Assembly (NCBI GenBank): GCA_016716675.1
Contig: JADJVG010000013.1
Span: 43,655-107,654, forward strand
Reading direction: 5' to 3'
Length of the DNA stretch: 64,000 nucleotides
From: Hyphomicrobium sp.
GTDB lineage: Bacteria > Pseudomonadota > Alphaproteobacteria > Rhizobiales > Hyphomicrobiaceae
Below the pieces are notes generated by a model. It saw nothing but the letters and a program-made list of their open reading frames with translations, was not told the DNA's origin and searched no databases. Position numbers and translations under genes: made by a program. Numbering within the stretch: position 1 is the first letter of the stretch; every line of letters starts with the position of its first letter. Below, piece by piece: positions 16,315 through 24,137 of the stretch.

Positions 16315-17805
16315 ATGGCAGCCGACGCCTCGCAGATGACTCCCAACGACCGCGCTCGCGCATACCGCGCCCGGCTGAAGGATGAACCTTTGCCGTCCGT
16401 CATCCTTGATTGCGCGACGGCTGAGGTGCTTGCGGCCAACGCCGGCGGCTTGAGCGCGCTCGGACTGACGCCCGCCAACCGCCTGCCGGCGGCGCTCGAT
16501 AGCGCTATGCCGGCCATCGCGGCCCTGCGTGAGATCACCACGCGCGGCCTGGCCGGTACGACCCAGAAGGCGCTGATGTTCTGGAAGAACGGCCGCGCCG
16601 CCTCATGGCCATGCAGCATCACTGCCGCCGACGCGTCTGCAAAATCCCATGTGGTGATCGTTTTCCGCACGCCCTCGGAGGGCCAGAGCGAAGGGAGCGC
16701 GATTGCGACGACCAATGGCGCGAGCGTCGTGCTCGACGCTGTCGCCGCCAATGACGACGCGCCACCGCGCGTGGTTCGAGATGATCAGGATACGCTGAAA
16801 GAAATCGCTCGCCGAATTCGCGAGGGCCAACGCAGCGCCACGGCGAGCAGCGACGCTCCACCTGCGAAAAAAGCCGACACTGTGAGCGGCCTGCCCGCTT
16901 CCGCACCAGTCCCAGTACCCGTCATGGCATCGCCAGAGTCGAGCCTGGCGCCGCAGCCACAGAGCGCGCCGCCAACGGTAGCCGAACCACCAGCCGCAGT
17001 GGTGCAACCGGCACCGGAGCCAAAGGCAACGCTGCTGGAACCGCCAAAAACACCACCAGCGCCTTCTCAAACACGCTACGGCTCATTACCGGCCAGCGAA
17101 ATCGCCAAGCTGGCCCACGAGCTCAAGACCCCGCTGACCGCGATTTCGGCAGCCGCCGAGATCATGCGCGACGAGCGGCTTGGCGCCATGGGCAACGCCA
17201 AATATCTCGGCTACGCCGCCGACATTCATGCCAGCGCCACGCACGCCTTAGCCGTCATCAGCGAGATGCTTGCCGCCGGCACGGGAGACCATAACCGCGC
17301 GGATCAGATCACCGGGTTCGATCTCACCGAACTTGCAGCCAGCACCATGTCATCAATGCAGCCGCTCGCCGCGCAACGCGGGCTGACGCTGTCGCTCGAC
17401 GCCGAAACTGGCCTGACGCCGATCCGCGCCAACCCGACGGCGATCCGCCAGATCCTTAGCAACCTGCTGACCAATGCGCTCAAATTCACCCCGCCCGGCG
17501 GCGATGTTCGCGTCGTCACCGGTTATCTCAACGATGGCGCGGTTTACATGGTGGTTCGCGATACCGGCGAGGGCATGGACGACGAGGCGTTGATGCAGGC
17601 CCTCAACGATGCACCCGGCCTTACATCCGTGCGGACTGGCGGCGGCCGGGGCATCGGCTTGAAACTGGTTCGGCGTTTGGCGGCGGAAAACGGCGCGGAA
17701 TTCGAAATCGACAGTGCACCCGGTATGGGCACCGTCGTCCTCCTGGCATTCGCCAAAGATCTTGCCGGGCCACGCTCAACAGACGATCCGCAGCGTGGCT
17801 TCTGA
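16315..17805 (+). CDS. Sensor histidine kinase with PAS-like input, PdhS/DivJ-like phosphoacceptor domain
   Basis: About 496 residues, no transmembrane segment. A PAS-like region spans about residues 20-110. A Pro/Ala/Val-rich linker runs to about residue 250, followed by the kinase core. His268 lies in Leu-Ala-His-Glu-Leu-Lys-Thr-Pro-Leu. N (Asn-Leu-Leu-Thr-Asn-Ala-Leu), G1 (Asp-Thr-Gly-Glu-Gly-Met-Asp) and G2 (Gly-Arg-Gly-Ile-Gly-Leu) boxes follow. The segment after the H box, Asp-Glu-Arg-Leu-Gly-Ala-Met-Gly-Asn then Asp-Ile-His, resembles the DHp domain of DivJ/PleC/PdhS cell-cycle kinases. No response regulator is adjacent. I prefer ATG 16315 to TTG 16300. Confidence 0.85.
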   Translation: MAADASQMTPNDRARAYRARLKDEPLPSVILDCATAEVLAANAGGLSALGLTPANRLPAALDSAMPAIAALREITTRGLAGTTQKALMFWKNGRAASWPCSITAADASAKSHVVIVFRTPSEGQSEGSAIATTNGASVVLDAVAANDDAPPRVVRDDQDTLKEIARRIREGQRSATASSDAPPAKKADTVSGLPASAPVPVPVMASPESSLAPQPQSAPPTVAEPPAAVVQPAPEPKATLLEPPKTPPAPSQTRYGSLPASEIAKLAHELKTPLTAISAAAEIMRDERLGAMGNAKYLGYAADIHASATHALAVISEMLAAGTGDHNRADQITGFDLTELAASTMSSMQPLAAQRGLTLSLDAETGLTPIRANPTAIRQILSNLLTNALKFTPPGGDVRVVTGYLNDGAVYMVVRDTGEGMDDEALMQALNDAPGLTSVRTGGGRGIGLKLVRRLAAENGAEFEIDSAPGMGTVVLLAFAKDLAGPRSTDDPQRGF

Positions 17806-17867
17806 TCTAGAGCAGTCCGCAGGAGGCACGAGAGCATCACCACGCTCAGCCTCTAGACACCTGATAA

Positions 17868-17882
17868 TTATAAAAATTCTAA
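17868..17882. promoter_or_regulatory. Possible iron-control (ICE/Irr-like) box
   Basis: TTATAAAAATTCTAA is an imperfect palindrome in an AT-rich patch 146 bases before the ferric-binding-protein gene. Its right half TTCTAA matches the Irr ICE-box half-site; the left half matches at 4 of 6 positions. An Irr gene occurs at 33.2-33.6 kb. The assignment is tentative. Confidence 0.35.
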
Positions 17883-18027
17883 TGTTTGCTCCGCGACGAA
17901 CTTGCGATTGACCGCACTTACCTCATCGCGCTAACTCGTCGCCACGCGCTCCACAGGGAGCCGTGCGTTCCTTCAAATCGAACGCCAACCGATACCGGGG
18001 CCTTGAACCTCGATTATTGGAGATGAC

Positions 18028-19071
18028 ATGCGTATTTTCTCTTGCGCCTCGTTGTGCGCCGCTCTCGCCCTCAGCATCTTCGCAACGCCGCTCACTGCCG
18101 CCCCAGCACTGGCTGACGGCACGGTGAACATCTATTCGTACCGCGAACCGAAACTCATCGATCCTCTGCTCAACGCCTTCACGGCTAAGACAGGCATCAA
18201 GACCAATGTAGTGTTCGCGACCAGCGGGCTGATCGAACGCCTCGCCGCCGAAGGCAAGAACAGCCCGGCCGACGTGCTTCTGACCAACGAATCCGGTCTT
18301 CTCATTCAGGCGGTCACCGCTGGTGTCACCGCGCCGCTGACATCCGACGTCTTGATGCAGAAAGTGCCCGCAGAATTGCGCGATCCGACCGGTCACTGGT
18401 TCGGCCTGACGCGCCGCGCGCGCGTTGTCTATGCCTCCAAGGACCGCGTCAAGCAAACCGCGATCACCTACGAAGAACTCGCGGACCCGAAATGGCGCGG
18501 CAAGATCTGCGTGCGCTCGGGCCAGCACACCTACAACATCGCGCTGATCGCTTCGATGATCGCGCATCTGGGTGAGGAAAAAGCCGAAACTTGGCTGACG
18601 GGCCTCAAGAACAACCTAGCGCGCAAGCCCGCAGGCGGCGACCGCGAGCAGGTGCGCGACGTGCAGGCAGGGCTGTGCGACCTCGCCATCGGCAATACCT
18701 ACTACATGGTCGCGATGCAGCATTCGCCGGAGCAGAAGGCCTGGGCTGACGCGGTCCGGATCATCTTCCCGAACGCAAACGACCGTGGCACGCACGTCAA
18801 CGTGTCGGGCATGGCGCTGGTGGCCAACGCGCCCAATCGCGATAACGCCAAGGCGCTCATGGAGTTCCTGGTGACGCCGGAAGCCCAAAAGCTCTACGCG
18901 GATGTCAACGGCGAATACCCCGTCGTGGCGGGCGTCCCGGCCTCCGAGATCGTCCAGTCGTGGGGGCCGTTGAAAGCCGACACCCTGCCGCTTTCGAAAA
19001 TCTCGGAGCTGCGCAAGCAAGCCTCCGAAATGGTCGATCGCGTGCGCTTTGACGCTGGTCCGAACTCCTAA
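18028..19071 (+). CDS. fbpA: Ferric iron ABC transporter, periplasmic binding protein
   Basis: 347 residues with a Sec signal peptide (about residues 1-30, Ala-x-Ala before Asp-Gly-Thr). The mature start Asn-Ile-Tyr-Ser-Tyr-Arg-Glu-Pro and the paired tyrosines in Asn-Thr-Tyr-Tyr-Met-Val are marks of the FbpA/FutA/AfuA class, where tyrosines bind Fe(III). It captures ferric iron in the periplasm for the permease downstream. A possible Irr box lies upstream, consistent with iron control. Substrate specificity is inferred from family resemblance. Confidence 0.87.
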   Translation: MRIFSCASLCAALALSIFATPLTAAPALADGTVNIYSYREPKLIDPLLNAFTAKTGIKTNVVFATSGLIERLAAEGKNSPADVLLTNESGLLIQAVTAGVTAPLTSDVLMQKVPAELRDPTGHWFGLTRRARVVYASKDRVKQTAITYEELADPKWRGKICVRSGQHTYNIALIASMIAHLGEEKAETWLTGLKNNLARKPAGGDREQVRDVQAGLCDLAIGNTYYMVAMQHSPEQKAWADAVRIIFPNANDRGTHVNVSGMALVANAPNRDNAKALMEFLVTPEAQKLYADVNGEYPVVAGVPASEIVQSWGPLKADTLPLSKISELRKQASEMVDRVRFDAGPNS

Positions 19072-19138
19072 ATCTTGAATCGCCGTGGGCTGGCCCGGTG
19101 CGGGCCGCTCACCTCACGCGTCCATAATCGAGGTCCCC

Positions 19139-19657
19139 ATGACCACGTTACGCCAAACACCGTCTGAAATCGCTCCGCCGTCGAACGTCATCGCGCTACC
19201 GGCGCGGGCCCCCGAACGCCTTGTTGGTGTCGGCTTCCGTTGCTGGCTGGCCGGCTTCACAACAGGCGATATCGCCTGCTGGGAAGAAGCCTGGAATACA
19301 TTCTCCAGCCGGCTCGGCAATGACCACGCTAAGGCCCTGCTGCTCGATCTGTCACAGTTCGTGCGCGCCGTCTCGGCAACGTCGGAACGCAACATCCATG
19401 TACAAACGCCAAGGTGCAGCGGCTTTTGTCGCGATGAGTGCCTAGCGATTTCGATCATCGCCGCCTGCCAGCATGACGCGCGCGACTCGCTTCGGGCATC
19501 GTGTGCGGCCCTCATCGGTAGCGACGCGATCGGCGATGTGCTCAACGGCGCGCAGACCTTTGCGTGTGGATTGAAATCCGCCAACCAAGTCCTCTCAGCC
19601 GATTCCGTGTGTCCCGCCGCCTGCGCGTTGCGGGTCGGGCGCAACCGGCTGATGTAA
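19139..19657 (+). CDS. Hypothetical protein in the iron-transport locus
   Basis: About 172 residues between the ferric-binding-protein and permease genes, same strand, 67 and 31 bases from its neighbours. It is rich in cysteine (nine), with Cys-Ser-Gly-Phe-Cys-Arg-Asp-Glu-Cys and Cys-Pro-Ala-Ala-Cys, spacing that could bind metal. It has no signal peptide or membrane segment and matches no family I know. ATG 19139 is preferred over the upstream frame opening at 19085. Cotranscription suggests a role linked to iron, possibly sensing or cluster binding, but this is inference. Confidence 0.6.
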   Translation: MTTLRQTPSEIAPPSNVIALPARAPERLVGVGFRCWLAGFTTGDIACWEEAWNTFSSRLGNDHAKALLLDLSQFVRAVSATSERNIHVQTPRCSGFCRDECLAISIIAACQHDARDSLRASCAALIGSDAIGDVLNGAQTFACGLKSANQVLSADSVCPAACALRVGRNRLM

Positions 19658-19688
19658 TCTCGACGCGAAAGGCGGAACGGAAGTGACC

Positions 19689-21383
19689 ATGCACGACGCA
19701 ACCGCCTCGACGTTGGTGCGCCGGTGGCATGGCCTGTTTACGGTCAGCCGCGATTACTGGGCGCTGACGGCCGTTTTGGCTGCAGCGCTGCTGGCCCTGC
19801 CAATCGTGTCTGTCACTTGGATCGCTCTTTCATCCACCGACAGCATCTGGCCGCACCTCGTTTCAACAGTGCTGCCGCGAGCACTCGCCAACACGCTGCT
19901 GCTGCTGGTCGGCGCCAGCGTCCTGGCGCTTGCGATCGGCACGGGAACGGCGTGGCTGATCACGATGTTTCGCTTTCCCGGGCGTGAAATTGCCGACCGG
20001 ATGCTGGTGCTACCGCTGGCGATGCCCGTCTACATCGTCGCCTATGCCTATGTGGAGCTTCTCGATTACGCCGGCCCGCTGCAGACCATGCTGCGCACCA
20101 ACTTCGGCGCCGATAGCTTCATGGGCACGATGGTACCCGACGTCCGCTCGCTTGGCGGCGCCATCTGGCTGTTTGCGCTGGTGCTCTACCCTTACGTCTA
20201 CCTGTCGGCACGGGCGAGCTTCGTTCAACAGTCTGTTTGTGCGCTTGAAGTGGCCCGCACGCTCGGCCGCACGGCTGGCGGCACGTTCTGGTCTGTCGCC
20301 TTGCCGATGGCGCGTCCGGCGCTCGCCGCTGGCGTGACGCTGGTGATGATGGAATGCCTGAACGATCTCGGCGCTGTCCAGTATCTTGGCGTCGAAACGC
20401 TTTCGGCCAGCATCTACGCAACGTGGACGCAACGCTCGAACCTGCCGGGCGCCGCCCAGCTATCGCTGGTGCTGCTGGTGCTGGTCATGGCGCTCCTGAT
20501 GGGCGAGCGGGCCGCGCGCGGCGACGCCGCTTTCCATCATACGACGGGCCGCTATCGCGCCATCCCATTTGAAACGCTGAGCGGCGGCCAGGCGATGGCA
20601 GCCCTCGTTGCTGTGGCCGCACCCGTGGTTCTCGGATTTATCGTACCGTTCGCCGTGCTCGCGCTGCATGCCGTGCGCCACCTCCGTGCTTACGATGCGA
20701 TGGAGTTCCTGATTGCCGCCCGCAACAGTCTGGCATTGTCGGCACTGGCGAGTTTCGCAGCCGTCATCATGGCGCTTCTGTTCGCGTACGCGGCGCGGCT
20801 TCACAAATCACCGGCAACGCGGCTGGCTGCTCGCCTGTCGAGTTTCGGCTACGCTCTTCCCGGCACCGTCCTCGCCATCGGCCTCCTGGCGCCACTCGCC
20901 GCCTTCGACAATGGGCTCGATGCCTGGATGCGTGCGACGTTCTCGGTTTCAACCGGCTTGCTGCTCTCTGGCTCGCTGTTCGCGGTCACCTGCGCGCTTG
21001 TGATCCGCTTTCTCGCGGTCGCCATTTCGAACGTCGAAGCTGGTCTTGAGCGGATTTCACCGAACATCGACGCCGCCGCCAAGACGCTTGGAACGCGCTC
21101 GACCTCGGCGCTGCGCCGCATTCATCTGCCGATGCTGAAGCCAGCCATCGGGGCGGCCGCGTTGCTGGTCTTCGTCGATGCCATGAAGGAGCTGCCGGCC
21201 ACGCTGCTGCTACGGCCGTTCAACTTCGATACCCTCGCGACCCAGATTTACGGGCTGACGGCGGCCGAGCAGTTCGAAGCGGCCTCCGTCGGCGCGGTCG
21301 CCATCGTGTTGATCGGGCTTATCCCGGTGCTGCTGTTGCACCGGGCCGTCTCCGAGGGCCGGGCGGGCGGCTCCGGCCGATAG
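19689..21383 (+). CDS. fbpB: Ferric iron ABC transporter permease, two fused permease domains
   Basis: About 564 residues with roughly 12 membrane helices in two homologous halves, the FbpB/SfuB architecture in which one polypeptide provides both permease domains. Each half has an EAA loop for ATPase contact: Glu-Val-Ala-Arg-Thr-Leu-Gly-Arg (about residue 190) and Asp-Ala-Ala-Ala-Lys-Thr-Leu-Gly-Thr (about residue 460). GTG 19683 is an alternative start two codons upstream of ATG 19689. No ATP-binding subunit follows, so the importer must borrow an ATPase encoded elsewhere. Confidence 0.87.
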   Translation: MHDATASTLVRRWHGLFTVSRDYWALTAVLAAALLALPIVSVTWIALSSTDSIWPHLVSTVLPRALANTLLLLVGASVLALAIGTGTAWLITMFRFPGREIADRMLVLPLAMPVYIVAYAYVELLDYAGPLQTMLRTNFGADSFMGTMVPDVRSLGGAIWLFALVLYPYVYLSARASFVQQSVCALEVARTLGRTAGGTFWSVALPMARPALAAGVTLVMMECLNDLGAVQYLGVETLSASIYATWTQRSNLPGAAQLSLVLLVLVMALLMGERAARGDAAFHHTTGRYRAIPFETLSGGQAMAALVAVAAPVVLGFIVPFAVLALHAVRHLRAYDAMEFLIAARNSLALSALASFAAVIMALLFAYAARLHKSPATRLAARLSSFGYALPGTVLAIGLLAPLAAFDNGLDAWMRATFSVSTGLLLSGSLFAVTCALVIRFLAVAISNVEAGLERISPNIDAAAKTLGTRSTSALRRIHLPMLKPAIGAAALLVFVDAMKELPATLLLRPFNFDTLATQIYGLTAAEQFEAASVGAVAIVLIGLIPVLLLHRAVSEGRAGGSGR

Positions 21384-21477
21384 ATCGACACCGATCCAAT
21401 CAATCCAAGGAACCGCACGCCGCAACTTCCCGTCGTTGCGCGATCATTTAAAAACCACGATCCGGCGAACGCGGCTG

Positions 21478-22152
21478 TTACCAGCTGCGGCGATCGCCGT
21501 TGTCGATGTGGAACAGGCCGCCACCGTAGTGCTTCAAGCCGCCAACGCTGCCGCTGCTCTTCAGGTACGCATAAACCCCACCGACATTGCCGCGAACGCG
21601 GAAATCAACCGCATTGCCCGAGAGGTGCTTGGAGCGCGGAGCGCCACCGACCGCACGGTTGTGGCCTTTGCTGCGGCAGGTCGAGTTGACGGTGACCGGG
21701 CCATAGTTGGCGGCAACCTGATAGACGACCGCTTTCAGCGAGCCATCGAGGCAACCCGACGACGCAACCCAGCGCACGCCACCGCCCGACAGGCTCTTCG
21801 AAGATGTCGACGGCTGCGGCATGTAGCTGTTGCCGAGAGCGGCAACCTTCACGCCTTTGTACTTTTTCTTCTTGGGTTCGGTCAGCGCCGCATAACCGCC
21901 GAGCTTCTTGTGCGGCTTGCCGGCGTACTTCTTCTGCTTTTGGCTCTTCGAGGCGTATGACTTGGATTTCTTGCTTGCCGAGTACGAAAGCTTGCGAACC
22001 TTCTTGGCGTCGATATCCGACTGCTCCCAGAACGGCAGAGCATCGGCGCGTGCTGTTGACGACGTGGCGATACCGGCTGCTACAGCCATGACAACGGCTG
22101 CGAGACCAAGCGCTACAAAACGCACGCCATGAGTGAGACGCGAAACGTACAT
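21478..22152 (-). CDS. Secreted M15-like (DUF882/YcbK-type) peptidase
   Basis: 224 residues. Signal peptide to about residue 36, then a Lys/Ser/Tyr-rich low-complexity linker (about 50-105), then a C-terminal zinc-peptidase-like domain. His176 and Asp183 (Ser-Lys-His-Leu-Ser-Gly-Asn-Ala-Val-Asp-Phe) and His215 (Phe-His-Ile-Asp) fit the metal ligands of M15/VanY-like enzymes that trim peptidoglycan peptides. Two cysteines (Cys134, Cys159) may form a disulfide. The basic linker may bind cell-wall polymers. It is monocistronic; the substrate is inferred. Confidence 0.75.
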   Translation of the reverse strand: MYVSRLTHGVRFVALGLAAVVMAVAAGIATSSTARADALPFWEQSDIDAKKVRKLSYSASKKSKSYASKSQKQKKYAGKPHKKLGGYAALTEPKKKKYKGVKVAALGNSYMPQPSTSSKSLSGGGVRWVASSGCLDGSLKAVVYQVAANYGPVTVNSTCRSKGHNRAVGGAPRSKHLSGNAVDFRVRGNVGGVYAYLKSSGSVGGLKHYGGGLFHIDNGDRRSW

Positions 22153-22521
22153 CGGTGAACTCCCTACGTAGAGACCTCTATTGCGCAGTGCGCTGATAGT
22201 CGGCCGCCGACCCCTGTGGCTTTAACCACTTCAATAGGTGACCCGGTACACGGGGGAAGTTCAAAAGACGACTCGCAATTGTTGAATATGGTTAACGCCC
22301 AAGTCTTTGGTTACTTTTTTACTTATATCCATCCCAACGAATATATCTCTGTTCTATGATTCAACTGTATTCGTTAGATCGTGACGCAGAAACTGAGTGC
22401 ACATAGAGTTATCCACAGCATAAGCTGGGGTGTGGTGCGGCGCGCGGACGCAATATTTACAGTCTTCTTCGCGATACTGCCAAGTAAAGGGCTAGTCTTC
22501 GTTGGGCGCAGCTGCAACGCG
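22153..22521. other. AT-rich intergenic region between peptidase and glpD
   Basis: These 369 bases separate the start of the minus-strand peptidase gene from the 3' end of glpD. The part at 22280-22390 is markedly AT-rich and probably holds the peptidase promoter. One perfect DnaA-box-like TTATCCACA lies at 22409-22417, but I see no cluster of such sites. No reading frame looks real. Confidence 0.45.
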
Positions 22522-24036
22522 TTAAGCCGCGTCGATCTCGGCTTGGACGCGCGCCAGCAGCTCGGCTCGCGCCCCGGCACGCACGTGAAGTGCCGTCTTC
22601 GTCCGCCGCCAAACGACATCATCGGCGCGCACGGCCCACTCTTGCGATTTCAAATAGCGCACTTCGCGCTGCGTCAGCCCGCCACCCAAATCGACGCCGA
22701 GATCGCTGGCACTCGCAGCGTCACCGAGCAGGGTATCGAGCCGCGTGCCGTAACGGCGAGCGAGACGCGTAAGGTCGTTACGATTGAAGCCACGGTGGCG
22801 CGCGGCGAGATCATCGAACCACGAAGCGTATCCGTTTGCCCCGACGTCGCCGCCTGGAAGCGGTGCTGATGCCGTCCACGCGGGACCGATCACAGCGCCC
22901 TGCGCGAGATGCGGCTGCAGCAGATCGAGCGCGGCCTCCGCCAGTTTGCGGTAAGTTGTGATCTTGCCGCCAATCACGTGAAGAACCGGAGGCTGCGCGC
23001 CGGTGTCGAGTTGCAAGCGGTAATCACGGCTGACGGCTGACGGATTATCGCTGCCATCGTCATCCAAAGGCCTGACACCCGCGAACTGCCAGACGATGTC
23101 GGCCGCCGACAGGCTCTGGCGCAGATAGCGATTGGCGACGGCCAGCAGATAGGTCACGTCTTCGGCCGTCACCGTCACGCCGCGCGGATCGCCGGTGTAG
23201 GGCGTATCGGTGGTGCCGATCAGCGTAAACGCCGCCTCAAACGGAAGTGCGAACACCACGCGGCCATCGCTGTTCTGAAAGATATAGGCGCACTCGGCGC
23301 CGGGGATGCGGGGCACGACGATGTGGCTGCCTTTAACGAGGCGAATGGACGGCGGCGGCGTATTGCGTCCGCCAAGCGTCATGCGGGCGACCGGACCGAC
23401 CCACGGGCCCGCAGCGTTGACAATTGTCCGGGCCGCAATCGCCCGAGCGGCAGACCCAGACCCAAGCGTCACCTGCCAAAGGCCTTCGGCTACGGAAATG
23501 GCCGAGACAGGCGTCCGCGTCAGCACCTCGGCACCGTTCTCGCGCGCCGATAGCGCGTTGAGAACCACTAGGCGGGCGTCATCGACCCAGCAATCCCAAT
23601 AGCTGAACCCGCGCTTCAGCCCGTCGGCGAGCGGCTTGCCCGCGGAATCGCTGGCGAGATCGAGACTGCGCGAGCCTTCAAGGGTGCGGCGCGTGCTCAG
23701 GTGGTCGTATAGAAATAACCCGGCGCGCAGCAGCGGCGCTGGCCGCATGCCCGGCGTTTGCGGCAGCACGAACTTCAGCGGCCAAACGATATGCGGCGCC
23801 TTGGCCAGCAGCACTTCGCGCTCGGCGAGTGCTTCCCGCACCAAGCGGAACGCAAACTGCTCTAGGTAGCGTAAGCCGCCATGGATGAGCTTCGACGAGG
23901 CCGACGAGGTCGCGCCGCCGAGATCCTCGGCTTCCGCCAACAGCACACGCAAACCCCGCCCAGCGGCGTCCGCGGCGATACCGGCGCCGTTGATGCCGCC
24001 CCCGATCACCACAATGTCGTAAGGAGACGTCTGCAT
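22522..24036 (-). CDS. glpD: Aerobic glycerol-3-phosphate dehydrogenase GlpD
   Basis: 504 residues. The N-terminal FAD-binding dinucleotide fold reads Val-Ile-Gly-Gly-Gly-Ile-Asn-Gly-Ala-Gly, followed by Ser-Ser-Lys-Leu-Ile-His-Gly-Gly-Leu-Arg-Tyr-Leu-Glu, the signature of GlpD/GlpO. It oxidises sn-glycerol-3-phosphate to dihydroxyacetone phosphate at the inner membrane and passes electrons to quinone. No glpK, glpF or glpR lies nearby. A symporter gene ends 101 bases upstream on the same strand, so the two may share a transcript. Confidence 0.95.
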   Translation of the reverse strand: MQTSPYDIVVIGGGINGAGIAADAAGRGLRVLLAEAEDLGGATSSASSKLIHGGLRYLEQFAFRLVREALAEREVLLAKAPHIVWPLKFVLPQTPGMRPAPLLRAGLFLYDHLSTRRTLEGSRSLDLASDSAGKPLADGLKRGFSYWDCWVDDARLVVLNALSARENGAEVLTRTPVSAISVAEGLWQVTLGSGSAARAIAARTIVNAAGPWVGPVARMTLGGRNTPPPSIRLVKGSHIVVPRIPGAECAYIFQNSDGRVVFALPFEAAFTLIGTTDTPYTGDPRGVTVTAEDVTYLLAVANRYLRQSLSAADIVWQFAGVRPLDDDGSDNPSAVSRDYRLQLDTGAQPPVLHVIGGKITTYRKLAEAALDLLQPHLAQGAVIGPAWTASAPLPGGDVGANGYASWFDDLAARHRGFNRNDLTRLARRYGTRLDTLLGDAASASDLGVDLGGGLTQREVRYLKSQEWAVRADDVVWRRTKTALHVRAGARAELLARVQAEIDAA

Positions 24037-24137
24037 GCTGCCTCAGCTCTGCGGCGCGGCTGGCGCTTGCCCAAAAAACTTGGCCACCAGCTTATGATGA
24101 CTCGCGGCGAGCGGCCAAAGACTTCGGCAGCTTTGGA

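Noticed and set aside
22409..22417. Perfect DnaA-box TTATCCACA beside AT-rich DNA, considered as a replication origin
   Set aside because: Only one box is seen, with no cluster and no dnaA, dnaN, hemE or parAB genes nearby. Single boxes occur by chance.
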